This document shows positions 10,582-22,259 of a stretch of DNA of 64,000 nt, piece by piece. Numbering within the stretch: position 1 is the stretch's first letter; every line of letters begins with the position of its first letter. The position numbers and the translations under genes are program-made. A model generated the notes under the pieces. The model made no database searches. It had not been told where the DNA came from and was given only the letters and a program-made list of their open reading frames with translations. Location: the NCBI GenBank assembly GCA_902702965.1, contig CACRXP010000852.1, positions 1 to 64,000 of the forward strand, given 5' to 3'. This stretch comes from Spirometra erinaceieuropaei (taxonomy: Eukaryota; Platyhelminthes; Cestoda; Diphyllobothriidea; Diphyllobothriidae).

Positions 10582-11569
10582 AAATACGTGGGCTAACACG
10601 GGAAATGTAAATCGAGATTCCGAAGTGCGTTTTCGTTTCGAAAATATTAACTTAGTGGGGTTGTAAAACTGATTAACGCACAGCATAATTCTATAATAAT
10701 TTAAATACACCAGGATGCATGTTTTCGAACGAACCTCTTTGCACATGCATGCAAAATCTATACTATAAGAAATGACTACTTTAGTAGCATACACTGTTTT
10801 TATTGATTTTCAACTCCCTTCATCATTTAATTATTTTTCCCGGAGAACATGCATAAAATATCTAGACTTTTGCTCATTCCCTAGCAAATTATGTCCTTTA
10901 CAAATTCTTTTTTCAAATGAAGTTTATAATTCAGTTTATAAAATTCTCCTAATTCGTGAAAATTTTTAACCCCATCTGCCATCACGCTTGCATTCAGGGT
11001 TTGCAAATTACGAGCGTTATATCTTCCACGTACGATAAACCATGTATTTCTCTACGGTATTAAGAGGAGACTCTATGGAATGCATAAATTTTAGCAGTGA
11101 ATTTAAGCCATATTGTTAAGTTTACAAGTCACGTAGGTAAATATAGTTACAAAACGTCATATGGACGGCCATTTCACGGTATTAAAAAGTTCACAATTAC
11201 AAATGTTTTTCTAAACCGAACTATCCTCATCTCTCGAAAATACATTTGGAGAAAAACGTAATTTTCAACTAAATGAGCCAAAGTATAAATATTTTTATCC
11301 ATGTTCTCCACGAAATATAATTGCATTCTTTAGGGCAGCCACAATCAATTAGAAAAACGCATGCTACCTAAGTAGTCATTTTACGAAGCATAGTTTTTTG
11401 AATGCAGCAAAATGAAATTCATTTGAAAGCCGGCATCCTGCGGTAATTGATTTAATATATGATTATACTGCATGACGATGAGTTTTCCAGCTCTCCTTTA
11501 TTAGTCATTTCGGAAATAAAAGGCATTTCGAAATTTCGGTTTACATTTCATGAGTATGCCCACCTACTG
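10582..11569. mobile_element. Full-length long-TIR element (foldback, TA-flanked)
   Basis: A ~988-bp unit whose left ~350 bp is the reverse complement of its right ~350 bp. The right end reads TTTCATGAGTATGCCCACCTACTG and is followed by TA; the degraded left end (AAATACGTGGGCTAAC) is preceded by TA. CAGT...ACTG ends with a TA target duplication are typical of Tc1/mariner-type DNA transposons. There is no room for a transposase, so it is a non-autonomous, MITE-like or foldback copy. A fresher copy lies at 58,758-59,751. Open frames inside it (for example 10,504-10,794) follow the palindrome and are not genes. Confidence 0.65.
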
Positions 11570-14500
11570 TATATTGCGATCAGGGCTGAAGAAACTGACT
11601 ATTTAGCCGCATTTAGAAGTTAGCAGTGGGCATGTTTGGTTTCGCATAAGACACGCTGCCATCACTTTCTATTGGGGGGTCCTGCGCGTCTATATCTATC
11701 AGCAGAAATGCCTATTGTGCATAACGTCCAGCGCTGAATCTTATGCGCACCTAAATATTACATCTATTTAATTCCCACTCGGTTAACACCGCCGATTTCC
11801 CTGATAGCACATTTTCCCAGGCTAAGGGATATGCCTAAGGGAGCTGTGATGGGCCGTGAACCAGCTGGAGGGGTGGCTCCTCATCTTTTGGAGGCAAAGA
11901 CGTTTTGACGGTATTACAAGATGTGTTAAAGTAACAGTGAAGGCTTGTATCTCTACTGTGTAGATAGATCTGTATAAAAAGAATGACAAGTAAATCTAGC
12001 TTCCTATATGTTTTCAAAGGAAAGGGTAAGACCGTCGAATTTGTAACAATTGTCGCCGTGGCAATCTCAATCCTTCAAAGTCAAATGAAGAGAGTTAATT
12101 TCATTTATACTATAATGCTTACACTGTGTTCCTCGCAAAATATAAGACTATGGCTTAACTTGGAATAAGCCATGGCCGTGTGCGTCTCAAGTTAACCCCG
12201 CCCTGAGGAGTGCAAACTAGGCCAGTATTGATAGACAACGTTTAACGCCACTAAGTCATGCTTTTCAAGTTTTTACCTAATTTCTTAATACGCGTTTTAC
12301 AATATCGAAGGCGGGGGGATAACTTTAGGTAAAAACGCGCATACAAAATTCATAAATGTAGTCACTGGACGGAGCCCTTTATTATCTATAGACGTACCTT
12401 TGCTAGACTTGCAAGCTCTGCCTAACTGTAAATATTGAAGGATAATCAATTGCAAAATCATATTGTTGGACGTCAGTTTTTGTTTACCGCCAAGACAAAC
12501 GTACGCGTCTTAATATATACGCCGATTGGAAAGCGAACAACCTATAGACTGATGGCTCATTAAGCCGAAGCGAGACCGCTGTTTGCAATATTTGGAATAG
12601 TATATTAGCCTAATAATGTGTACCTTAAAATTAGCATATTTCAAACTGTAATACCAAAGTGTCAGTTTTTTATTTTTCCTTTAAGGCAATAATTGATGTG
12701 ATTTATATTATGAACGCATTTAGTCTTTGTCAAAGTTATTATTACATGTTTTAATATTCGCTTATGTTCTCCAGGGGAATTTTAAGGATGACAGTCATGG
12801 TACTATAAATTTAAAATGCAGGATGTGTTACGTAAGTGCTGAATCAATGTGTGCCTGCAAATATACTTTGTAGGTAACAGGTGAATTGACGTTTCTCACA
12901 TGCGACGCAATCGAACAACACATTTGATATTGCTGCGAGTGCCAATTCATATGCGAAATCGTAACTGAACTGTTACTCATCCGGTTCTTTCAATTCCCAG
13001 TAAGTAACCATACGGACGATACCATTGTAATTTTCCCTAGTATTTTGAGCCAGCTTTTCAGACATTTCACTGGGACAGCGGATGAGCTACCAGTATGTGT
13101 GGCTCGGATAGGTAACCTCTGTAGGGATGCAAAATGAATTATCGAGCAGAACCATTTGAAGATAGTCCAGTCACGTCAAAGTATCGACTTTTGAATCTGT
13201 TTATCCTCAGCCGTCTGAAACGACCATATCCTGTTGCGAAGGACTACTTATTTAATAGGGATTTTTCACATTTGTTTTTGATGCCTTTATAATTTCAATC
13301 ACATTTCAGAGAAAAGTTGAGGAAATGCTCATTCTTTACTTATTTGCGTTTTCTTTAAATTTCAGATTTAACTCAAGAAGATTATGCGGCCCAAAAGACA
13401 CTTAAAATTGGAGCATTTTTTAAGAACGGGAAGTATCAGTTCATGCGGTTCAGTATGAGCACATCAAGCAATCCTGTTTAGAAAGTGGAGAGCAGGATCC
13501 AGGCCCATCCTACAATTTTATGACTCGTTCACGATGCATTTTACTGGCGTGTTGAAAAGTATAATTTTCCTTACATATAAACTAAATAGTTAAATAACTT
13601 TGGAACCTTAAACGTAAATGAACCGCAGGTTAAACATGCAAGGAATCTGGAATTGAAAACATTTTTTCAAAACCAAATTAGCCTCTATATTTAACTAAAA
13701 ATTGCGAAGGAGACGAGTTTGCCTGTTAAATCAAATGTGTTAAATGTGTTCTGTAAACTGCACTTACATGTGTAACAACCCGCAAATGCACTAGAAACAA
13801 TAACCCAACATTGGTAGTCACTTTTGCGGAATGAGGTTGCAGGAAATCCGACAAATCGCATACACATTCTGGAAGTTATGTTAACATAACATGAGACGGT
13901 ATATAGTATTTGCACAGTCCGTAAAATCATAACGTTCAATTAATTTATTCTACATATAGGTAATCACTGCGAATTAAAAAGGCGCGGTGGGATAAAGCCA
14001 AAATGCACCTTTTTGAATTATTCAAATGATGATTGCTATCATAATTGAAGACGCTATCAATATCTGGTCCTTTCTTATGTCAAAGAGATCGCAAACTTGC
14101 AACAGTCCTTTATTGTTTTCTTTCAGTCGAAACGTACGACCCACGTTTTCATCGTTCACAAAGGCTTGTAGTACCGTTTTATGCCACAGTAACCACACAA
14201 ATGAGGTCCACTTGCTAGTTTATGCACAATATGCATGCTGTTAAGATTTCAACCACTAAATCAGCCTGCCTTGTACGCGTTATTTGTATTTTCGGAAGAT
14301 TTGGCTGGCCTTACCTTCAGTCTAAGTGGCTCAGGCAGTTTTTTAAGTTTAAAGAAACTAATTTTATTTCATTCGAAAAAATACCATCGGTTCGAATTGT
14401 CAACAGAGGTTTTTCTTTAACAGCAACTTTCCTATGATGCAGGAAAAACGGTTCAGGCAGCCTACGTCGATTTGATAAAGGGCGCCTTATCATCGCCTTC

Positions 14501-14639
14501 CGTATGGACTTAGCCGCATATTAATAAGGGATAAGTTTTAATGTGAATTCGAAGTTTTATAATCGACCGCCTTAACATGTTCATGTCATTGGCCAGCAGT
14601 CTGTTTTCTGTCCTATTCTGTTTTTTATATAAAGTAGTT
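11570..14639. other. Non-coding stretch
   Basis: AT-rich, with no recognised domain. At 13,768-13,868 on the minus strand, about 33 open codons lie between ATAACTTCCAG and a perfect GTAAGT donor (peptide part YQCWVIVSSAFAGCYT). This is a weak micro-exon possibility only. The rest shows nothing I can support. Confidence 0.45.
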
Positions 14640-15115
14640 GGGCCAACTCATGAGATTTGGATTAAAGCCATATCGTGAACTTTAGAAACCACATTAGTAA
14701 ATGCAAAGGCATGACGTTTTATGAATGCCCATTTCACGACATTAAAAACCGCACAGTTAGAAACGTTTTTTAAAACCGAATGTTGCCGTTCTTTTGAGTA
14801 ATAAATTAGAGAAAGACGTCATGTTCTACCGAATGTGCAAAATAATGAATATTTTTATGCATGCTCTCCATGGAATATAATTGCGTTTTGAAGGGCATCG
14901 AAAATCATTGAGAAAATTGCATGCTATATAAGTAAACATTTTTCAGAGTATGCATTTTACATACAGCCGAAAAGAAGTTACTTCGAAAGCCGGTATCAGG
15001 TGGTAACTGAGTTATTATCGAATTATGCTGCATGATTATTAGTTGCGCTACCCTACTTAATTACTCTTTTCGAAACGGGAACACTTTTCGAAATTTCGGG
15101 TGATATTTCATGAGC
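14640..15115 (+). mobile_element. Long-TIR element, truncated right half
   Basis: The core-to-right-end order is kept: TTTTTTAAAACCGAATG, AGAAAGACGTCATGTTCTACCGAATG, CATGCTCTCCATGGAATATA, AAAATCATTGAGAAAATTGC, GCATGCTATATAAGTA, ACAGCCGAAAAGAAGTTACT and CGAAATTTCGGGTGATATTT. The terminal CACCTACTG is missing; similarity ends near CATGAGCTC. Confidence 0.6.
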
Positions 15116-15299
15116 TCTTCTTCCAACGACCGCTTCCACTTTTTAGCAATTAGTTCATGGTACTCGGATATGCGCTTTGTATCAGATATTGCATTTCCAA
15201 TCCGAGGAATGTGCGTCAAAATTAAAGACCGCGAAATGTCAATTTATATAGCATCGTACCTGGCCGTTTACCACTGCTCCTCATGAAATGAACAACATG

Positions 15300-15831
15300 G
15301 TCCGCATCCATTGCAAAATTTTATGAACGCTGTATGATATCTCTTTAATGCCATAGAAAAATATGTGATCTTATTTACGCGGAACGCATGCAGCTTGCAG
15401 ACTTAAATTCCTAAGCGCTAATGCAACGAATGATCAGGCTCCAAATTATTCGGAAATTGGAAAACTTTTTTAAAACCTAATTATAATTCTTCCTTAAGTA
15501 TAAAATATAAAGAAGCAGTGATTCTCTTTTGATTGTCTAAATGAAAGCATATTTTTATTTATGGTTTCTATAGGATATATTTGAATTTGCAAGACCATCG
15601 AAAATCAATGGAAAAAATGCATGCTGCTTAAGTAGTCATTTTTTACCGAGTTCGCTTTCTATAGGTGATCGAGAAGAAGTGCATTTTAAAGCCGACATCC
15701 TGCCAAATGGGAAATGTTATAAGAGTTTGCCGCAAGATATTCAGTATTACAACCGCGACCAAGTAATCCTTCCTAATCGAAAACGCATTTCAGAATTTCA
15801 GCCAACATTTCATGAGATAGGTCACTCACTG
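15300..15831 (+). mobile_element. Long-TIR element, right half with intact end
   Basis: It begins in the loop (ATTTTATGAACGCTGTATGATATC) and runs to CATTTCATGAGATAGGTCACTCACTG, followed by TA as in other copies. It lies directly downstream of another truncated copy. The 78-codon frame at 15,679-15,915 overlaps it and is not a gene. Confidence 0.6.
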
Positions 15832-17334
15832 TACGAGTTTGCTTGCAGGTATTTGCACCTTCTGGAGGTTGCCTCGGTCATTAGCATGCTAAAGTTTCCG
15901 TGTCCCTCGACCTAACAAACGTTCGAAAGGTATTTGCGAAACAGTCTTCAGGGACGGTAGAGTATGTACGACGGACAACGTGCAGGATTAACATCGCGGA
16001 CTTGCCTACCTTGGAGCAGTGGAACGACCGTTTAAGTGAAGATTGTGTTGCTTATGGGTGACCTTTACCAACATAATGCATCCGCATTCATATCGCGGTT
16101 ACTGCTTTTAAAAATGTGATCGCTGCCCTAATTCCGTAAAGGTCAATTTTCATATTTAGAGAAGTTAGAGATAGACGGGTTTTCATATATCGAACTTGAC
16201 CACTTGACGTTGCATTTTATAAATGACACTCGGTTCGGTTTAAATAGCATCTGCCCAATAAGTTGACTATTGTTTCCATGTGCAGGAACGGCAACTAATA
16301 TTTGTACCTTGGTCACGTAAGTATTTCCTTCATTAGTATGTTTCTTCAGAATGTGCAATGCTATAAAAATTATAGAGGATTCAAAAAACCGATCTGCAAC
16401 ATTAAATAGAATGTTAGAAAATGCTTTATTTCTGCTTTGATTGTACTGAAAAAAATATTTTATTAAAAAGTAATGGGCTACGCCAGGGTATATCTAAGAG
16501 ATTGATGCAGTATCTTTGAGCGGGTTAAAAAGTTAAGCACATGAGTACTGAGTGGAATCAGTTGATGAGGTTAATTATTACAAAGCACACTTAGCCAGGT
16601 CTACACCCCTTTCTTGCGGTTTTGGTGTCTTAAACCTGACAAACATAGAAAATAATTGTCGACCCTTAATAAAACAACCATGTGTGGTTGATTAGAGATT
16701 ATTCTGGCCGACCTCACTTATTTCAGCCATTCGGTATGCACCTTTCCCCCGTATTTCAGAAAACCATCAGTTTTTTATCATAGGGTAAACCCCCTCATGC
16801 ATAAGCATATGTTAATTGCTTAATACAAAAACATTTCTAATTTGACATTTTTAGAGAACAACACAAAGCGCATGCTGGAAAGTCTGCAGTCGGTCACACA
16901 GCAACGACCTGCACCATTTTGGTGGATCGTTCGGCAAACATTAGGCCGCCTAGAACCCGTATTTCTGGATTATGGGCTGTTTACAATCCAAAAACATCGG
17001 TTTACCTCAGTGGCATCCAAGTAACCATCAGCTCACTTACAGCTTTACATGAAAATGACATCGGCTGCACCAGACAACTAAGGGGAATCGGTCAAAAGTT
17101 AATTCGGTCTTTGTATACTGGAATAGTTATTCCACAGCACATCTGATACTGGATTTGGATAAGTAATTGAAATCCATATTGCTTTAATTAACAAACGTTC
17201 AGTCGGGGACATAATGTCGGTTATTTCGCCAAAGCTTACTACACGTTATTTAGACATTTTGTGCGAAACAGGAGCTGTAACTTAAAATTATGTTTCATTC
17301 GTATCACCTCAAGGCAACTGGACAAGTTCTCTTT
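15832..17334. other. Non-coding stretch
   Basis: No transposon domain is visible. On the minus strand, 16,143-16,358 is open for 71 codons after TTTTTATAG and has a protein-like run (VTKVQILVAVPAHGNNSQ), but the splice pair is poor, so it is left unannotated as a gene. Confidence 0.4.
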
Positions 17335-17564
17335 CTTGAAGAAGGAGAAGCAATCGTTGGGACAAGATATTTTTAGCCTGACGTTTCGGATTCTTGCTCG
17401 AACTCATCATCAGAAAGAAAAGCAGTTTCGGGTTGTTCATACACAAGGGCTGCTGCATGACCCACTCCTATCGTCTTTTGACTCCGATGATAGCTTCGAG
17501 CAGGAATCCTAAAGGTCAAGCAAAATAATGTTCCTGTCCGATCAATCGTGTCTCCTTCTTCAAG
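17335..17564. mobile_element. Collapsed PLE terminal palindrome
   Basis: It starts CTTGAAGAAGGAGAAGCAAT and ends AATCGTGTCTCCTTCTTCAAG. The two halves are reverse complements but, unlike the copy at 1,010-1,500, they meet with essentially no spacer. The left half carries (minus strand) CTGATGA, a hairpin, GAAACGTC; the right half has decayed to CCGATGA and TAAAGGTC. A terminal segment (reverse complement of TTTTCGCTTCTATTGGCA) continues to about 17,605 and matches flanks at 965-1,005 and 24,684. Confidence 0.6.
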
Positions 17565-17605
17565 ACTCTTTCCTGAGAATCGTATTTTCGCTTCTATTGG
17601 CAGTG

Positions 17606-19278
17606 TCACGTTCGCTCATGAGTACCCGTTGACAATTAAATGAAGTAAAGAAACGCATAATAGGACTGCATTAAAACACCATTCAAGTATGTCGCCAGAC
17701 TATATTTGCGGGACATGAATTCAAATCAGTGGATTGTGATAGGTCATGCATTCAGTACACTTGTTTTTTATCGATTTAAGCAGCAGGTGGATGTGTGAGG
17801 TGATGGTGTCGCCGCATATTTATGACTTACTGCTCGGAAATCGATCCAATTATTGATACATACGTACTTCGAAGCATATTTTGATACAGTGTTGGTTTTC
17901 GCATTGGCTGATTTAACGACAACATGCCAACAAAGCTCTTATCATCAAGCAATCGTTGCTTCGTCGAAATCAACAGCATTTCGCATGTAATAAGTGCCTC
18001 TTCAGGATGGTAATAACCAGATGACCTTCGAAGTCCATTGTGAGGCTTATGCCAAACAATATCCCTACATGCGCAACACAAACTATGCTCTCTGTCACGC
18101 ATCAGATAAAGTTAGGCAATCTAGCAGCGTAACCTTTGTCTTCAACCGAGTGAATGAAGCTTATAAATACTCAATTTATAGGATTGCAAGCTTATTTTGA
18201 TGTCCTGTATCTTAAAACCTCAGAAGAAGCCCGAACAAACATTTTTATATTGTAACAGAGACTGTGTAGTCTTGCTGTCTCGCAATTTCAAATAATCCTA
18301 ATCAAAGTTGCCTTTGCCGGCGTTGGGAAATCAGTTGCATATTTCTTGACACAAGTTTACGGTGTGTCACTAAGCAATTACCAACTTTTTGAATCATATC
18401 GACTACTGTCATTTTATTAATATTTGAGGAAGCGAGCGAATAATGTACATTAAGTCGACCATTCCTTACTGTTTACTCGAATTCCCTGCGCCTAACTGAG
18501 AAGCTTAAAAAAGTTTTGCTTCAAATTCTTAAATACCAAGCACTGTCTAGAGCAGTCACGAAACCTCAGTCAGCCTTTCCCTTCTGTTGGCATTTCCGGA
18601 AACGAATAAACTTTGTCAACTGCAAGGAGACTTTGAAATATGGCGAACCATGAATGATTTATGAGTCCTAATATCAGAAAAACAAACTGAGTTAAAAGTA
18701 AAAATAAAAAAAATGAGAGCATTCCAAATTGATTTTTGGAAGATAAGGCCAATATCCCTAAAATACTTGTGCCCTTGAAAAGGAGAAATGTGCAAATGTA
18801 TTTAAGCATAGGCATATAGGTACATGAGGTTAAGTTTTGTCCCTTGTAACATAAGGCAGAACAGTAAGTTTCACTGAATACATGTCGGTAGTGAGTTCAA
18901 TGATAAGTCTATATTCTACAGTAAATCGCTCTGGGGGCGCGGAATTTATAACTGAAAAATACCTATTTTTTCTCGGGGGTTGCAGTGCAGTGATTTTCGT
19001 CTTCCGAGAAAAGTGCAAAAAATGTTTTATTGCTTATTTAAATTTTGGATACTGAATGTTACTTATTCCGAGGAGATTCGGTCCCACGACTTGGGTATCC
19101 CATTTTGAAACCTTAAATGTAATCCGGAACTGAGCTCCTTTTATTTGAATTTGGTTATATCCTCCCTTTCAATGGTAAAAATGTGATACGATAATGCAAC
19201 TTATGCTCCAATAATGCAGTATTAACGCATAAACAAAAAATTAAATGTTGAACCGCCATCAACATAGGGCACATTTAC
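17606..19278. other. Non-coding stretch
   Basis: No domain recognised. Two minus-strand frames look protein-like (17,827-18,102, with an EEALITCEMLLISTKQRLLDD run; 18,570-18,815, with a hydrophobic stretch then WFAIFQSLLAVDKVYSFPEM after a TTAACTCAG acceptor). Neither has two good boundaries or a family match. Confidence 0.4.
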
Positions 19279-19385
19279 CTGATTCAAGGTAAGCATAGTG
19301 CTACGCCAAATTAGATTGCAAAACAACTCATCAAATCGGCTTCCGAGGTGATTTTCGATCATAGACGGACACATGCCCATGAAGA
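19279..19385 (-). CDS. Weak candidate exon
   Basis: On the minus strand, ATTTCTATCACAATTAG precedes 107 open bases (35 full codons, entry phase 1, exit phase 0) ending CAG|GTAAAT, a good donor. The peptide contains CPSMIENHLGSRFDELFCNL. No family recognised, and no partner exon is proven. The splice pair is better than average for this window. Confidence 0.28.
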
Positions 19386-21169
19386 CTAATTGTGATAGAA
19401 ATGTTGCCGAATTCATATTTGCTTCCGTAAACAAAAGTGGTGTAACTTTTCTCATGAGATACGCGGCAATGATATCGGTTCGCAGTTTGCCCTTATAGCG
19501 TGGGCATTCCTCGTAGCCTAAAACACGGTGCGTGCTTTGGTCAGAGACATTTCAATCAGCTATAACCAAATGAACTGACGCAAGTCCAACTAACGTTAAG
19601 TAAGCTGAAGCCTCAACGCATGTGCTATAATTTTTAATGAATAATATAGTATAGCAGAGCCATATGGGTCATTTACATGCATTTATTTTCGCAAGACCAA
19701 CAATTACATAAAAACATGTCAGACTAATAATATCACAACTATTGTGTGGTAATAAACAAGCAAGCTTCGCTATATGAGAAGGCGGATTAAAACAAAAGCG
19801 ATAGATGTCGAAAATTGTCTCTTATCCCAAAGACATTATAAAAATTACTTATATAAATGTCAGATTATTATTGAAAAAGCATTACGATCCTATTATAGCA
19901 TGCACAGATTGCGCTATTGGCCAAATTCGGAGGTCAATTAATGAGGAACTTTCGTTAGAAAACGATTAGACAACTTTTGTCGACGTTTGAAATATTGCAA
20001 ATTATTTTTAATGAGTAAGCAATATGCTAAACCTAGCGGGTGAACAAAACGTAAAACCTTACGACGTTATAAGTAATGCACGCTAGTTAACATACTGCTT
20101 TTTATTATATGATTACAATAAAAGAAGTCTCCCAAAACTGTAGCATTTGAGGACCTGCAAAATCATATTATTTGTCATTTTAAATGTCCGGCGTTATTAA
20201 ACACTTCAGTAGGAATTCACCGCTCAGCTGACATACGGGACATCATATTACAGGCCAAATGTTCGTCAATAAAAATCAACAGTGGCAATAAAACAGCGAC
20301 AGTCAGAAAATAAGCCTAGGTAAGGACGTCTATTTGAATTTTGATAGTACATTTCGTAAAATACGCCGAACAGATCCCCCCAATTTAGCAATGCACGGTT
20401 GCACTGAACCGCACGAAAGACGTTCAAAATGCCCATAAAATGTATGCTGGAGAGATCATAGACCATTTTTAATGAAAAATTATACAGATATACATTAGGT
20501 CTGGTGGGTGTACTTACGTTGCACCAGAGGACTGTTGATAATAGTAAATTTCAGGTAGGACGTTCTATTCTCACATTTCAAAATTGTCGATCGCACAGGC
20601 ACAAACCTGTGACGGAACGTTGGAAAAGGCGGAAGTTCAAACACCTTGTGTTATTCAATGAAACGGGCAATGAAGGATGGGCAGAATAGGGTAGAGTTAA
20701 TTCTTTAGAGTAGCAACTTTAAAAAAAAAACAGTTGAGATTACTCGAATGGGCGAAAACATACAGTCGTCCAACCATTAGCGAGGAGGTTCTGCATAAAT
20801 CAGCATTTCATAGGAACTGCAAGAAGACATTTAAATTGCACAGGCTTTCGCTTCATATATGTGGTTACCAGTTGGATAATTTATTAAACTCCTGAATCCC
20901 TAAGCAGTTATAAGTCAGAGAGAAACCCGATCTAAATTCTCATCGCCAGAGATTGTCAAGTCTTTGAAAATGACCTTAAGAATTGTGGCATGGTTAATTC
21001 AAAGGTTCTTTGCGGTTACATAAGGTGAGTACGCGGAACAAAGATAGAATCTGACTGCTGTAAACGTTTGACGTCGCGGAAATCTCGAATGATAAGGATA
21101 TAGCTGAGGTATTCTCTTAGGTATTCCGGTTCATCGTAAAAATAGAACCTCATTTTTATCACGCTCTTG
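19386..21169. other. Non-coding stretch
   Basis: AT-rich. Open frames at 20,266-20,466 (-) and 20,504-20,689 (+) read protein-like in places, but no domain or convincing splice signals were found. Confidence 0.45.
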
Positions 21170-21510
21170 TAAAGACGAACAAACACCTACCATTGAAACA
21201 GTCTGCTTTATTAAAGCGATCGTACAGAAAGAGTTACTAAACCTGAAGAAATCGACCTCCCCATACCCTGATGCGATCCCGGCCGAGTTGCTGAAGGAGA
21301 TAGATCCCGAAGTATCCAAAACGTTAGCCTTTCTCTTTCAAGCTTCATTTGTTACTCGGTGTCTGCCCTCTGATTCGAAGTCCGCTACCATTATTCCGAA
21401 ATATAAGTGTGGAAGTCGTGTGTCTGAGAATAACTACATGCAAATGTGTCTTACCTCCAATTGTTACAAAAGCATGTCGCATGTTTTAGAAAAAAGAGAA
21501 ATGGTTTAGT
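21170..21510 (+). mobile_element. LINE (CR1/Jockey-like) RT N-terminal fragment
   Basis: The frame carries the entry region of a non-LTR reverse transcriptase: KKSTSPYPDAIPAELLK corresponds to the usual K.SPGPDGIP..LLK motif. It is followed by LPSDSKSATIIPKYKCGSRV (the LPSDWK.A.I.PIYKKG motif) and NNYMQMCLTSNCYK (NYRP..LTS..CK). Substitutions have removed the conserved Gly and Trp. The fragment stops before the catalytic boxes at a TAG after EKREMV. It is a different copy from the LINE at 31.8-33.5 kb. RT motif order supports the assignment; the exact clade is inference. Confidence 0.75.
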
Positions 21511-22259
21511 TCATTCGAATTGCCGCCGATGCGGCATTGGAGGTTAAACACACGGTAGTCAAAATATCAGCAAGGCGATCCTGCATACGATGGCATTTCA
21601 AAACGGCTGGATTGCACGGACTTCCTCTTCATATAATTGCTTATTAGTTGGATACCAGACGTGTTATCGACTTGAAGGTCTTCAGCGCATCACCGCCGAT
21701 TATTATTTGTCGACTGGGGTCGTATTTTTTTTATATAATAACAATGGGACATGGCTTGACTGGCTTGTCGAGATAAGGCAATTCCTGCGGTGTGGCAGGG
21801 CTCAAAAACAGACAAACACCTGACAGACCGAACTTGGCAAAGCTAGGACAGAGAATAGGAACAGATAATTTTGGAGGGGTTGGTGTTTACTCTGGCCGCA
21901 TTCAAAGTGTCAAATAATGGTCATCCTTTTGATAAACCATGCAAATATACGCATCAACAGTCACAAAGTAATAAAGGAAAGGACGTCTTTTAGGCTGCAT
22001 CATCGCCATCGAGCAAGATGGCCGTTGGCTGGTTGTATTTTTGGCAAAATCAGAGCACATATCGAGGCTCGAATATTTGAATGATGTCCTCAGAGTGACC
22101 ACAGATCAAGGCGTGGCTGCTGTCAGTGGCGTATTTGAAGCCGGTTAAATCGTCCAATGATGGACAGTGCAATGACCTATTGCGCAGTGTCTACGGGACT
22201 GATGCGCTGATTGTTCGTCCCGCTGATCCTTTTTGAGGGATTTTTGAAGGATGGGCAAT

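Noticed and set aside
10504..10794. 96-codon minus frame
   Set aside because: Overlaps an arm of the long-TIR element; palindromic non-coding DNA.
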